From: Tritrichomonas foetus
Taxonomy: Eukaryota; Parabasalia; Tritrichomonadida; Tritrichomonadidae
Length of the DNA stretch: 58,821 nt
NCBI GenBank assembly: GCA_001839685.1
Contig: MLAK01000821.1
Coordinates: 1 to 58,821, forward strand
Reading direction: 5' to 3'
Position numbers and translations under genes: made by a program
Notes under the pieces: model-generated
What the model saw: the letters and a program-made list of their open reading frames with translations, nothing else
Databases searched by the model: none
What the model was told of the DNA's origin: nothing
In this document: in pieces, positions 9,472 to 17,592 of the stretch
Numbering within the stretch: position 1 is the stretch's first letter
Layout: each line of letters starts with the position of its first letter

Positions 9472-10145
9472 GGGCGGAACGTCTAGAAATGAATTACATG
9501 ATTTGTGTTTTGTTATTTTATTACGTGATTTTATGAATAAACATTTTAGATTATTTCGAGAAATTCATCAACACCTTTTTGGTCTCTTTCTTAGTCCAAA
9601 ATAGATCTCACATCGAAAGTTATGATGAACTGATAACTGTTTATGAGTTTGGAATTCATATTCGACTTCCTTACATATGATTCTTTCTGACATATGATTC
9701 TTTCTGACATATGATTCTTNCTNACATATGATTCTTTCTGACATATGATTCTTNCTNACATATGATTCTTTCTGACATATGATTCTTNCTNACATATGAT
9801 TCTTTCTGACATATGATTCTTNCTNACATATGATTCTTNCTNACATATGATTCTTNCTNACATATGATTCTTTCTGACATATGATTCTTTCTGACATATG
9901 ATTCTTCTTTACATATGATTTTTCAAACTTATCTATATCATCAAAGCTGGTTTTTATGGAAATCAAAATTGTTTTCTTTATATAATGATGTCATATAGTG
10001 CCGATCCACGCATTAAAACATTCATTCGTGATTGTTTTGGAGGATAATGAAATTTAACAAAAGATGGTTATATTTATTTTACATCATTTTTTGAGTGTTC
10101 ATATAAGTTCAGAAAAAGTTTGACCTAGATCAAAAAACTTCTAAA
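9472..10145. other. Spacer with minisatellite
   Basis: Contains the 17-bp minisatellite listed separately. Downstream of it are one TGGTTATATTT motif (about 10064) and one GAAAAAGTT motif (about 10114), 30-80 bases before the ARB2-like ATG. Both motifs recur in other upstream regions of the window. Confidence 0.5.
9673..9920 (+). repeat. Minisatellite, 17-bp unit ACATATGATTCTTTCTG, with unresolved bases
   Basis: About 14-15 head-to-tail copies. Roughly half carry N at the same two positions (CTTNCTN), so the assembler met two alternative units it could not resolve. The true copy number may be larger than shown. Overlapping reading frames here are artefacts of the repeat because 17 is not a multiple of 3. 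Confidence 0.95.
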
Positions 10146-11045
10146 ATGAGCGAAGAAAATAATGACACAAGAGTTGAAAACTCTTGGACAGATCCAGGCA
10201 CAGGAAAGACTCTACACTTCAATGAAGATGGCAAATTTATCGATGATGAAGGAAACGGCCCTCAAAAGGGCTTCAAAAACGACAACAAATTTGGAGATTG
10301 GCTCCACGCCTACGTCCAGCAATGTTTAATCGATCAAGGCCTCATCGAATTCAAAGTTGACGGAAAAGTCCCCATCTTCCACACGAAGAATGCCTTTAAT
10401 TCGCCGAAAAAGTTATTGGTATTAATATGTGGAGCAGGTAGGATTTTAGCTGGTCTGTGGTCAGTAGGTGTTTGCGCATATCATGGTATTAACGCAGGGT
10501 CAGTCCTTCCTTGTTTAGTCGAAGCACAAAAGCGAGATATGGAAGTCGTAATTTTCAATCCGAATCATCCAAAAGCAATAATGACATCGCATTCAGAACG
10601 AATATTCAGAGACTTCGTAATACCGGCGAATCCCGAGCGAGTGTGGATCATTGCCCACTCAATGGGTGGATCTTCGACATGTTCGATAATATCTGCGAAT
10701 CCTGAGTGGTGCATCGGCCACGTGGCTGCGGTAGCAATGACTGACGGCTGTGAAGGAACTGTTCGTGCGAAGGGATTCAAAATTAACGCATGGTGTCACC
10801 TGAAGGGAATCAACTGGGTGAAATCTAAAGAAGAGGTGAATTCACCTTTAACCGCCGGATATTCGGCCATGCACAGATCAGCAAATACAAATGATCATCC
10901 TCTCACAACATATAAAGCCTTCACTCATATATGGGAATTCTTTGATGAAAATGGTGCAGATAAGGATGAATCCCCTCCGCTTCCTGAAGATTTCGTCGGT
11001 GATGAGAATGTTGGGATTGGCGGACAAGATTGTATCATAGCATGA
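10146..11045 (+). CDS. ARB2-domain (FAM172/ARB2A-like) alpha/beta-hydrolase-fold protein with C-terminal CaaX-like box
   Basis: The product is 299 residues. The core matches the Arb2 domain: LLVLICGAGRILAGLWSVGV (about 90), NAGSVLPCLVEAQKRDMEVV, FNPNHP, then VWIIAHSMGGS (about 166-175, with Ser172 at the nucleophile elbow), VAAVAMTDG, GINWVKSKEEVNSPL and a closing FTHIWEFF. In animals ARB2A is linked to Argonaute and co-transcriptional regulation, and fission yeast Arb2 works with Argonaute and Clr3-type complexes. Whether this holds here is unknown. The last four residues are CIIA, which is a plausible CaaX prenylation signal and is not something I expect in this family, so membrane anchoring is inferred. 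The ATG at 10146 is the first in frame. Confidence 0.85.
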   Translation: MSEENNDTRVENSWTDPGTGKTLHFNEDGKFIDDEGNGPQKGFKNDNKFGDWLHAYVQQCLIDQGLIEFKVDGKVPIFHTKNAFNSPKKLLVLICGAGRILAGLWSVGVCAYHGINAGSVLPCLVEAQKRDMEVVIFNPNHPKAIMTSHSERIFRDFVIPANPERVWIIAHSMGGSSTCSIISANPEWCIGHVAAVAMTDGCEGTVRAKGFKINAWCHLKGINWVKSKEEVNSPLTAGYSAMHRSANTNDHPLTTYKAFTHIWEFFDENGADKDESPPLPEDFVGDENVGIGGQDCIIA

Positions 11046-11430
11046 GTTTTGTTTTATGTCAAGCCTATACCTTTTTCATTGCTTTTATTTTATTTGCGGT
11101 AGTTATTTTATATTCAAAATAAGATTTTTTTAATTAAAAAATTACAAAAGTGTAAAACATTTAGGCTAAAAGTGTTGAGTTTCTGATAGAACGTTTTTAT
11201 ATTTTGTTATCTGATTCAGCATATATTGTAGATGACAACTCAAAAGGAAATTTCTTATAAACAATCCATCAATAAAGAAGAAATCCAAAACTGCAATCAC
11301 ATCTTTTTCGTGTATCCAAATTGATAGTATATTTGGTTTGATAATCAAAATTGTGATTATATTTGGTAAATATGAACTTTTTCTTAAGTGAAAAAAGTGC
11401 TTGATTAGTTTTTTTGAGATATTATTTTTG
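11046..11430. other. Spacer between ARB2-like and UBX genes
   Basis: AT-rich spacer of 385 bases. An AACTTTTTC motif lies at about 11372, 60 bases before the UBX gene ATG. No other feature was recognised. Confidence 0.5.
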
Positions 11431-12675
11431 ATGGAAACTTTCTCACACGATCTTCATGGAACGATGATGCTCAAAGGACAGCATCCTGAGTACATGGTCG
11501 TTGTTTCACTTGAGAAAGATTTCTCAGAACTCGACTCATTTTGGAAAAATCCAGACATCGGAAACCACATCGATTCAAGCAAAGGCGTATATGCAGTCAG
11601 ACTTAGTGAAACGGAAAACCCAAGCGAGATACAACAGTTCGAGTTTATTTTCAAATGTGGGGTAATCCCATCATTACATATTTTCGCTCCCAACGAAACA
11701 GCCATAGCCAAATCATGGACTGATACTTATCCAACAGTTGCCGAGCTCGAGTTTTACCTTGACGATTATCTCAAAAAGAAAATCATTCATGACCAAAAAG
11801 AGACAGAACCAACTCCATCGTCTTCTCCCCAATCTTCTCAATCAACTCAATCCTCTCCTCAATCGCCACCAAGAACTCGCCAACCAATCCAGTTGATTCC
11901 TCCTTCACTCTCGACTTCCCGTGAAGTAAATGGTCAAAAATTGAATAGTAATGGTCAAAGTATCATTCCACCGCCAAACTCTATCGGTCACACTATCAGC
12001 CGTCCAAGACCTAAATCGCCACATTTATCGAACTCCTCTGCGCCCCTCATCTATTCACACCAATCTCCCCAAGCGTCAACCTCAAATTCAGATCATCAAT
12101 CATCGAATGGTGAAAACTCATCTCAGCCGCAAGCAACAACTCGAATCAGTATTCACGCCTCCAACCGAACCATCAAACGCGTCTTTCCAGTCAACGCAAC
12201 CCTGGCAGACCTTCGCGCCTGGTTCTTCGCGGATTATGGCCGATCACCATCAACACTCATAATTGCACACCTTCACTCGCCACTTCCAGACGATGACTCA
12301 ATGACACTTTCTGCAGCCGACCTCGTCCCCAGCGCCGCTCTGCGGGAGCAAGTTGGTGAATCCCTCCGCGACGATGATACTTTTGAAAGAACCGACCAAA
12401 ATCGCTCTCAAAATTCTAATAACCCAAATGATATTGCAGTTGAGGGAGTAATTGGTCGCCCAAACAACAATTCAAATGGAATATGTGGAAGGACAGTGAG
12501 GTTCATACGGTGGCTTGCTTGCATGTTGAACCCGTGGGGAGGGAATGAGCCTGAGGATCCAGTCGATTGGGAATACCAGCCTGACCCAGATTACGCACCG
12601 TCATTGGCGGCCGCAAATGGGGCGGCCCAAATGAACCAGGATATGGGCGACACCTTCAGGCCATCTCGTCTCTAA
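11431..12675 (+). CDS. UBX-domain protein, UBXN4/erasin-like (p97-VCP adaptor family)
   Basis: The first in-frame ATG is at 11431; the frame is open further upstream only from a TTG, so 414 residues. Residues about 10-120 form a thioredoxin-like UAS-type domain (YMVVVSLEKDFSELDSFWKN, then CGVIPSLHIFAPNETAI) like that of UBXN4. Residues about 125-235 are Pro/Ser/Gln-rich linker. Residues about 237-313 are the UBX beta-grasp (TRISIHASNRTIKRVFPVNA, ending MTLSAADLVPSAALR). A C-terminal hydrophobic/aromatic segment RFIRWLACMLNPWG (about 358) could be the membrane hairpin seen in ER-anchored UBX proteins, followed by an acidic tail. In UBXN4 this layout recruits p97 to the ER for degradation of misfolded proteins. 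The FPR loop motif that contacts p97 is replaced by LHSP here, so p97 binding may be weak or altered. Confidence 0.8.
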   Translation: METFSHDLHGTMMLKGQHPEYMVVVSLEKDFSELDSFWKNPDIGNHIDSSKGVYAVRLSETENPSEIQQFEFIFKCGVIPSLHIFAPNETAIAKSWTDTYPTVAELEFYLDDYLKKKIIHDQKETEPTPSSSPQSSQSTQSSPQSPPRTRQPIQLIPPSLSTSREVNGQKLNSNGQSIIPPPNSIGHTISRPRPKSPHLSNSSAPLIYSHQSPQASTSNSDHQSSNGENSSQPQATTRISIHASNRTIKRVFPVNATLADLRAWFFADYGRSPSTLIIAHLHSPLPDDDSMTLSAADLVPSAALREQVGESLRDDDTFERTDQNRSQNSNNPNDIAVEGVIGRPNNNSNGICGRTVRFIRWLACMLNPWGGNEPEDPVDWEYQPDPDYAPSLAAANGAAQMNQDMGDTFRPSRL

Positions 12676-13097
12676 CTTCACATTCAAAAGTGTTTGTTTG
12701 TTTGTTTAAAATAAAAATGACTCTTTTTTGTTCTTTCTTTTTTTATTGCCATTTTTTTTATTAACTTTTTCTGAAAGATTGTGATAACCTATTCAAAAAA
12801 AAACGATCATATTCAAATTATTTTCAATGATAGTTTTCAAATTTTGAATTATTAAGGGAGTTTCATTTCTTATCGGTATTAAGTAAATAATCTTTCTGGA
12901 CAAAAGCATTATTTGGATAGATCATGGCATTTTTCTAGTGGCACCCATAGAAAATGGTAACCATTTGTATTCGGAGGCAAGAGTTTTTGTTGTTTATATA
13001 AACATATATGCTATTTATGGCATTTTGGCAGATATGCTGATTCTGGCAAATTAGCAAATTGGTATCTTCACAAAAAATGTAGGGAAAATAGAGGTAA
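12676..13097. other. Spacer after UBX gene
   Basis: AT-rich, with a gtttgtttgttt run just after the stop and an aactttttctgaaag motif at about 12765. No gene or RNA was recognised. Confidence 0.5.
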
Positions 13098-14495
13098 ATG
13101 TTGGTGCAATATAAAGAATCTTTATTAACTTCCAAAAAGATTCGGGGAATGACTTCCTATACTGATATCATATTTAATGGACCAAATCAAGCCAATGAAA
13201 ATTCAATAATCATCGATCATTTGAGAAATGCATGTGTTCATTTTTTTCAAAGTGATCCAAACGACGTTCCTTCCATTAGCTATGTAACTGCAATTATCGA
13301 TGGAATTATAACATCATCAAATCAATTAAAACAGCATCTTTTGTCGTTAGATTTCATCGGAAGATCCATTTTCCTTTTTGACTTAAATAAGAACCCAATT
13401 GAAACAAATTACCAACTTGTTAAGTTGATTGGCCTTATTCTCAAATTAGACAAAACAAAAGGGAATTCAGATGTTTTGACATTTATGTTAACCGTTTTGA
13501 ATGATTGTTTGAAAGATGAAATGAAAGTAATTATTATTGAGGTGTGCCTTTATGCAATATTTTATCTATTGAACGAATATTCAGTTCCGAATCTTCCACT
13601 TCACTTTTTCCAAGTCTTGGAGGTTTTCCAGAGTCTAAAAGTTGTTGGTCACATAATGGTAAAAATAGCGGCGATTATTAATTTAATTGATTTTAACAAA
13701 ACATTATATTATTACCTATTATTATCAATTTTAACCAATCTGAATGTAAATAATCAAAATACAAGCTCGTTTTTATATTATCAGGCGCTTTTCACCATTG
13801 TCAAAAGAAAATCCGATTTTATCGTTTTCTTCAATGAAGAAATCATATTAAAAGGAATAGATTTGGATAAAAAAACTCAATCAATTGTTTTAAAAATACT
13901 TTCTTATCTTCCTGTCAAATACTGTGACTTGTTCACAAACGATGAAGTTGTTAAATTTATTTTAATGTCAATCGAAAATGAATTCGATGATGAAAATTTA
14001 ATTCCATCGATTCAAGCTTTATCACATTATCTGCAAGTTGATCATGTAAATTGTGGAAAACTTTACATTAATAATTTACAACATCTACACTATTTAATTG
14101 TAGGATTGAATCACCTTTATTTTCATTCATCTTTTGAACAGAAACTTGAAGTTGGATATTTACTTTGTTTTATTCTTGCTCGCGCCCCTAAATTTTCTAT
14201 TCAATACATCATTGATTATTGTTATGATGAAAAAATCATTAATTTACGCGAAACATTATTAATGATTTTAGAGTGTGATGATAACAGATTGATAGAAAAG
14301 TTACTTTTTGGTATAGATGCAATGGCTACCATATGTAAAACTGAAAATGAAATCGAGTTGATAAGAAATTCTTTGGAAGAATATGAGATAATTAGTAAAA
14401 TTATCGAACTCTATGATTCAAGAAATTCTTCAACTCAACAAATCTGTGAAATAGTTTTACATCGTTTAAATTTAAACCATATACCTCATAATTAA
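13098..14495 (+). CDS. Predicted all-helical (ARM/HEAT-like) protein, function unknown
   Basis: The product is 465 residues of regularly spaced amphipathic helices rich in Leu/Ile, e.g. NYQLVKLIGLILKLDK, ALFTIVKRKSDFIVFF and SIVLKILSYLPVKY. This is the look of an armadillo/HEAT solenoid and matches the many ARM-like proteins of trichomonads. There is no signal peptide, membrane helix or enzyme motif. A second ATG at 13149 (MTSYTDIIFNG) is an alternative start; I kept the upstream ATG because neither has a convincing initiator. The role is probably a protein-interaction scaffold, but no partner is indicated by the sequence. Confidence 0.75.
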   Translation: MLVQYKESLLTSKKIRGMTSYTDIIFNGPNQANENSIIIDHLRNACVHFFQSDPNDVPSISYVTAIIDGIITSSNQLKQHLLSLDFIGRSIFLFDLNKNPIETNYQLVKLIGLILKLDKTKGNSDVLTFMLTVLNDCLKDEMKVIIIEVCLYAIFYLLNEYSVPNLPLHFFQVLEVFQSLKVVGHIMVKIAAIINLIDFNKTLYYYLLLSILTNLNVNNQNTSSFLYYQALFTIVKRKSDFIVFFNEEIILKGIDLDKKTQSIVLKILSYLPVKYCDLFTNDEVVKFILMSIENEFDDENLIPSIQALSHYLQVDHVNCGKLYINNLQHLHYLIVGLNHLYFHSSFEQKLEVGYLLCFILARAPKFSIQYIIDYCYDEKIINLRETLLMILECDDNRLIEKLLFGIDAMATICKTENEIELIRNSLEEYEIISKIIELYDSRNSSTQQICEIVLHRLNLNHIPHN

Positions 14496-14655
14496 TTATC
14501 TGAGTTATAAAATATATTGAAAGAAAAATAAAAAATAGTATTGGAAATCCGTTTTTATTAATAAAGTTCACATAAATAAATATCTATAATTTGTAATAAA
14601 TAATATGTCTAATATATCTCTATAAGAATATAATATCCCTTAAAAAAGGTCAACA

Positions 14656-16401
14656 TTAAATCGGTAAAGAATAAGGATTCACAACCTCTAATGGATTCTC
14701 AGCATCATCTTCTCCAGCTTCTTTTTCATCTTTAGCTCGTTCATCACGAATATCATCCACACCATTAACATTTTCACTATTAGGATTTTCACAATTATCG
14801 TTTTCAATATTACTCGAATTAGGATTTATATCATCATTATTCCCTGTACAGTTAGTAGCAGTAGTAGAATTTGGAAAGAAGTGTTCGAAAACAACATCAT
14901 GATGTTTGTAAGGATTATCTTCTGTGTCACTTTCAATTTCATCATCATCATCTTCTTCTTTTGAATATGACTCTTGTATGAAAACAGCAGTATCTGGCTT
15001 CTTTTCGTCATCAAAGAAATCATCCATTTCCGCATCTTCCCCAATATATGCTGCATCTGGTGCGCAACAGTCATCATCATCACGATTTTCACCATTTTCT
15101 TCCCTGTCAATACCATTATGCAATTTTCGACAGACACAAAAAAGAACAAGTAAAATCGCCATAATAAAGATAACCAAAATTGCCATAACCCAAATCCAAA
15201 ACATTCTCGACCAAAAACTCACAGAATATATGACTTCAAGACCGGCAATCCATGAATCATCATCAATTAAAGTAAATTCATTCCCATTTTCTTTGAAATA
15301 AAGTACTGTTCCTGTCAATTTCGAAGAAAATGAAGAATCAACAATTTTATTTGTGAAACTTGAATTAATATTAAGATATTGTGAATGTGTGTCACTTTTT
15401 TTATAAGTTGATTTGACGAAATAAGGTTGATCAATTTGATAGGTTGAATATTGGTTGAAGGCTGAATAATCAGGCGAATTTACATTTGTGTAAAAAAGAC
15501 TACTTGTTGCTTCACCTCTTGATGAGAAACCAAAAGAAACCATTCTTTCACTATCCTTAAGAAGAGAAGGACAAAAAACACAAAAATTAAACTCATCATC
15601 ATTTTCAAGATAAGATGAATTAATTCCATTTCCAACTTTTGGTGAAATTTCGAAATATTGATCTCTTCTTTCATTCATAATATTGGCATTTACATTATTT
15701 GTATTTATATTATTTGTGTTAACATTATTTGTATTTTCATTATTTATATTTACATTATTTGCATTTGCATTATTTGTATTTAAATTATTTGTATTTAAAT
15801 TATTTGTATTTAAATTATTTGTATTTACATTATTTGCATTTGCATTATTTGTATTTACGTTATTTGTATTTGCATTATTTGCATTTGAATTATTTGTATT
15901 TGCATTATTTGTATTTAAATTATTGGTATTAAAATTACGGTTGTTTTGAAGATTGTCATTTAGAAAATCATTGCTGTGAAAAACGATGGATTTTTTAAAA
16001 AAATGAAAAAGCTTGGAAATCATGAAATCGCTTGCAAAGTTCTTTTTTGGTCTGATTTTGACAGTGAAATCACTTTTTGACATTACAAACAAAGATGTCA
16101 AATGACACATCTTTGGAGGAAGAATCCAAATCGAAACGTTTGCATCAGACAGAAATTTAATTTGAAAAGATTTTTGGTCAAATGAAATCCCCTTCAAATC
16201 ATAATCAGAAAATTGCTTAGAATTTTCATGGCCCCCGACTTCAATGCAGCTGTTCATGTTGCAGCTGGTGAAGATGAATGTCTGGAAGCTTTCTTTGTAA
16301 TCAAAAACAAGATGATCCGAATCTCTTGCCGATAGAAAGAAGCTTCCTGTTTGAGTGAAGTCGTACCTCTGGTTAATCAGGAAGAAAAGGTTGACTAGCA
16401 T
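14656..16401 (-). CDS. Single-pass membrane protein with NTNNx repeat and acidic cytoplasmic tail, function unknown
   Basis: The product is 581 residues and convergent with the preceding gene. A short hydrophobic N-terminus (MLVNLFFLINQ) may be a minimal signal peptide. The extracellular-looking part is interrupted by a long run of pentapeptides NTNNx/NANNx (about residues 155-240). A transmembrane helix WIWVMAILVIFIMAILLVLF lies at about 400-422, and a basic CRK follows it. The last 150 residues are strongly Asp/Glu-rich with DDDD clusters. The layout is that of a type I surface protein whose Asn repeat offers many potential glycosylation sites (N-T-N, N-N-S types are few, so real sites need checking). 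The family was not recognised. Confidence 0.75.
   Translation of the reverse strand: MLVNLFFLINQRYDFTQTGSFFLSARDSDHLVFDYKESFQTFIFTSCNMNSCIEVGGHENSKQFSDYDLKGISFDQKSFQIKFLSDANVSIWILPPKMCHLTSLFVMSKSDFTVKIRPKKNFASDFMISKLFHFFKKSIVFHSNDFLNDNLQNNRNFNTNNLNTNNANTNNSNANNANTNNVNTNNANANNVNTNNLNTNNLNTNNLNTNNANANNVNINNENTNNVNTNNINTNNVNANIMNERRDQYFEISPKVGNGINSSYLENDDEFNFCVFCPSLLKDSERMVSFGFSSRGEATSSLFYTNVNSPDYSAFNQYSTYQIDQPYFVKSTYKKSDTHSQYLNINSSFTNKIVDSSFSSKLTGTVLYFKENGNEFTLIDDDSWIAGLEVIYSVSFWSRMFWIWVMAILVIFIMAILLVLFCVCRKLHNGIDREENGENRDDDDCCAPDAAYIGEDAEMDDFFDDEKKPDTAVFIQESYSKEEDDDDEIESDTEDNPYKHHDVVFEHFFPNSTTATNCTGNNDDINPNSSNIENDNCENPNSENVNGVDDIRDERAKDEKEAGEDDAENPLEVVNPYSLPI
15684..15936 (-). repeat. 15-bp coding repeat encoding NTNNx
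   Basis: About 17 copies in frame within the single-pass membrane protein gene. Because the unit is 15 bases, copy-number changes keep the frame. The variable fifth residue is Leu, Ala, Ser or Val, and some units read NANN or NINN. Confidence 0.9.
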
Positions 16402-17592
16402 CTGATTAAACTTTTTGAATACAAATGTGGACTTTAATTCAATGTGGAATTTTATTGAATAGTGGTAGATATTGAATTTTCCCTTATTTTTTCTATATTA
16501 AATTGTGATTTTAATATGACCTTCTCTTAAAAAGTCAAATATCGTTTCGACTATTTCAATGAAATTTTAATGGTTGTAGCAAACTGTTTGAAAGTAAAAA
16601 ACAAACTTTTTGTGAACTGACAAAAGATCTGAAAATTTGTTTCACATTCACTAAAATCAATTTTATCTCTCTCTAAAATTAGGGTTAGCACCTTTATTAG
16701 TGTATCTGTCATTAAATTCACTGAGGAGGTGAATTGGAATGATTGATCAAGATTTCTGATGAATCATCAGTATGTTATTATGAGTCTTTTTAAAAAGTGC
16801 TTTCTATACATGATTATAGGACACTTTATACTTTCAATGTCTTTATAAGTAAAACCATTATGAGAAAAGAGTATTTGAATGTATATTTGTTTGAACAAAT
16901 ATTAATTGAAAAAAAATTATCATTGTATGTTAAATATCTCATTAATTCTTGATATTTATAATATAGATTTAAAGGAATAATTTTAAATATGTTTTTTATA
17001 CAAATAGCTTCAAAGAAAAGAAGATAAAACACTTTTTTGTCAATAAATGTCATTGTTTTCATATAATATTTTAATTTCGAAGAAATCTCTTCCAGTATGG
17101 TGATTTCCAATTTTTCTGTCTATTCAACATGATATTCCAAATCTCCAAAATTGTGCCAATTTTAATTGTCGTTATTTTAAAAATATCTAAAATGTTTTCC
17201 GTTGTTCACTCTTTATAACAATGATATAAATCAGAATAAAAATAAATGAAATATTTTACATGTTGTTAAATCAATAGTAATTATTCAAATCAATTATTAA
17301 ATAAGATATTTAGCTAAAAATTAATGTAGAACATCATAGAATTTTTCAATTTCATATAAAAAAGAGTTAATATATGATGCATGTTTATCATTATAAATAT
17401 TAAGTTATTGAAGTTTCAACTTTTGCAACAGATATAATATCAATAATATAATAAGTACTACCATTAAATAAGAACTAAAAATTTGGAATAATCTAGAAAA
17501 TGAAGAAATATCAATGTGATGTGAGAAGTTTAAATATTCAATCAATTTGAAAGACCCTTTGAAAACAATTGTAAACAAATTTTATTTCAGAA
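16402..17592. other. Spacer upstream of first GH110 gene
   Basis: About 1.2 kb of AT-rich sequence between divergent genes, serving as upstream region for both. Open frames present are low-complexity and look random. I see no relic or RNA gene. Confidence 0.5.

Noticed and set aside
9568..9966. Overlapping open frames across the 17-bp repeat (MSERIIC/QKESY-type peptides)
   Set aside because: They are translations of the minisatellite in every frame, contain X at ambiguous bases and have no other gene signal.
15683..15949. Plus-strand frames rich in Phe/Leu/Val/Tyr/His opposite the NTNNx repeat
   Set aside because: Antisense translation of the coding repeat.
16826..17110. 94-residue minus-strand frame
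   Set aside because: Low-complexity Ile/Lys/Phe/Tyr composition as expected from AT-rich spacer, no family, no initiator.
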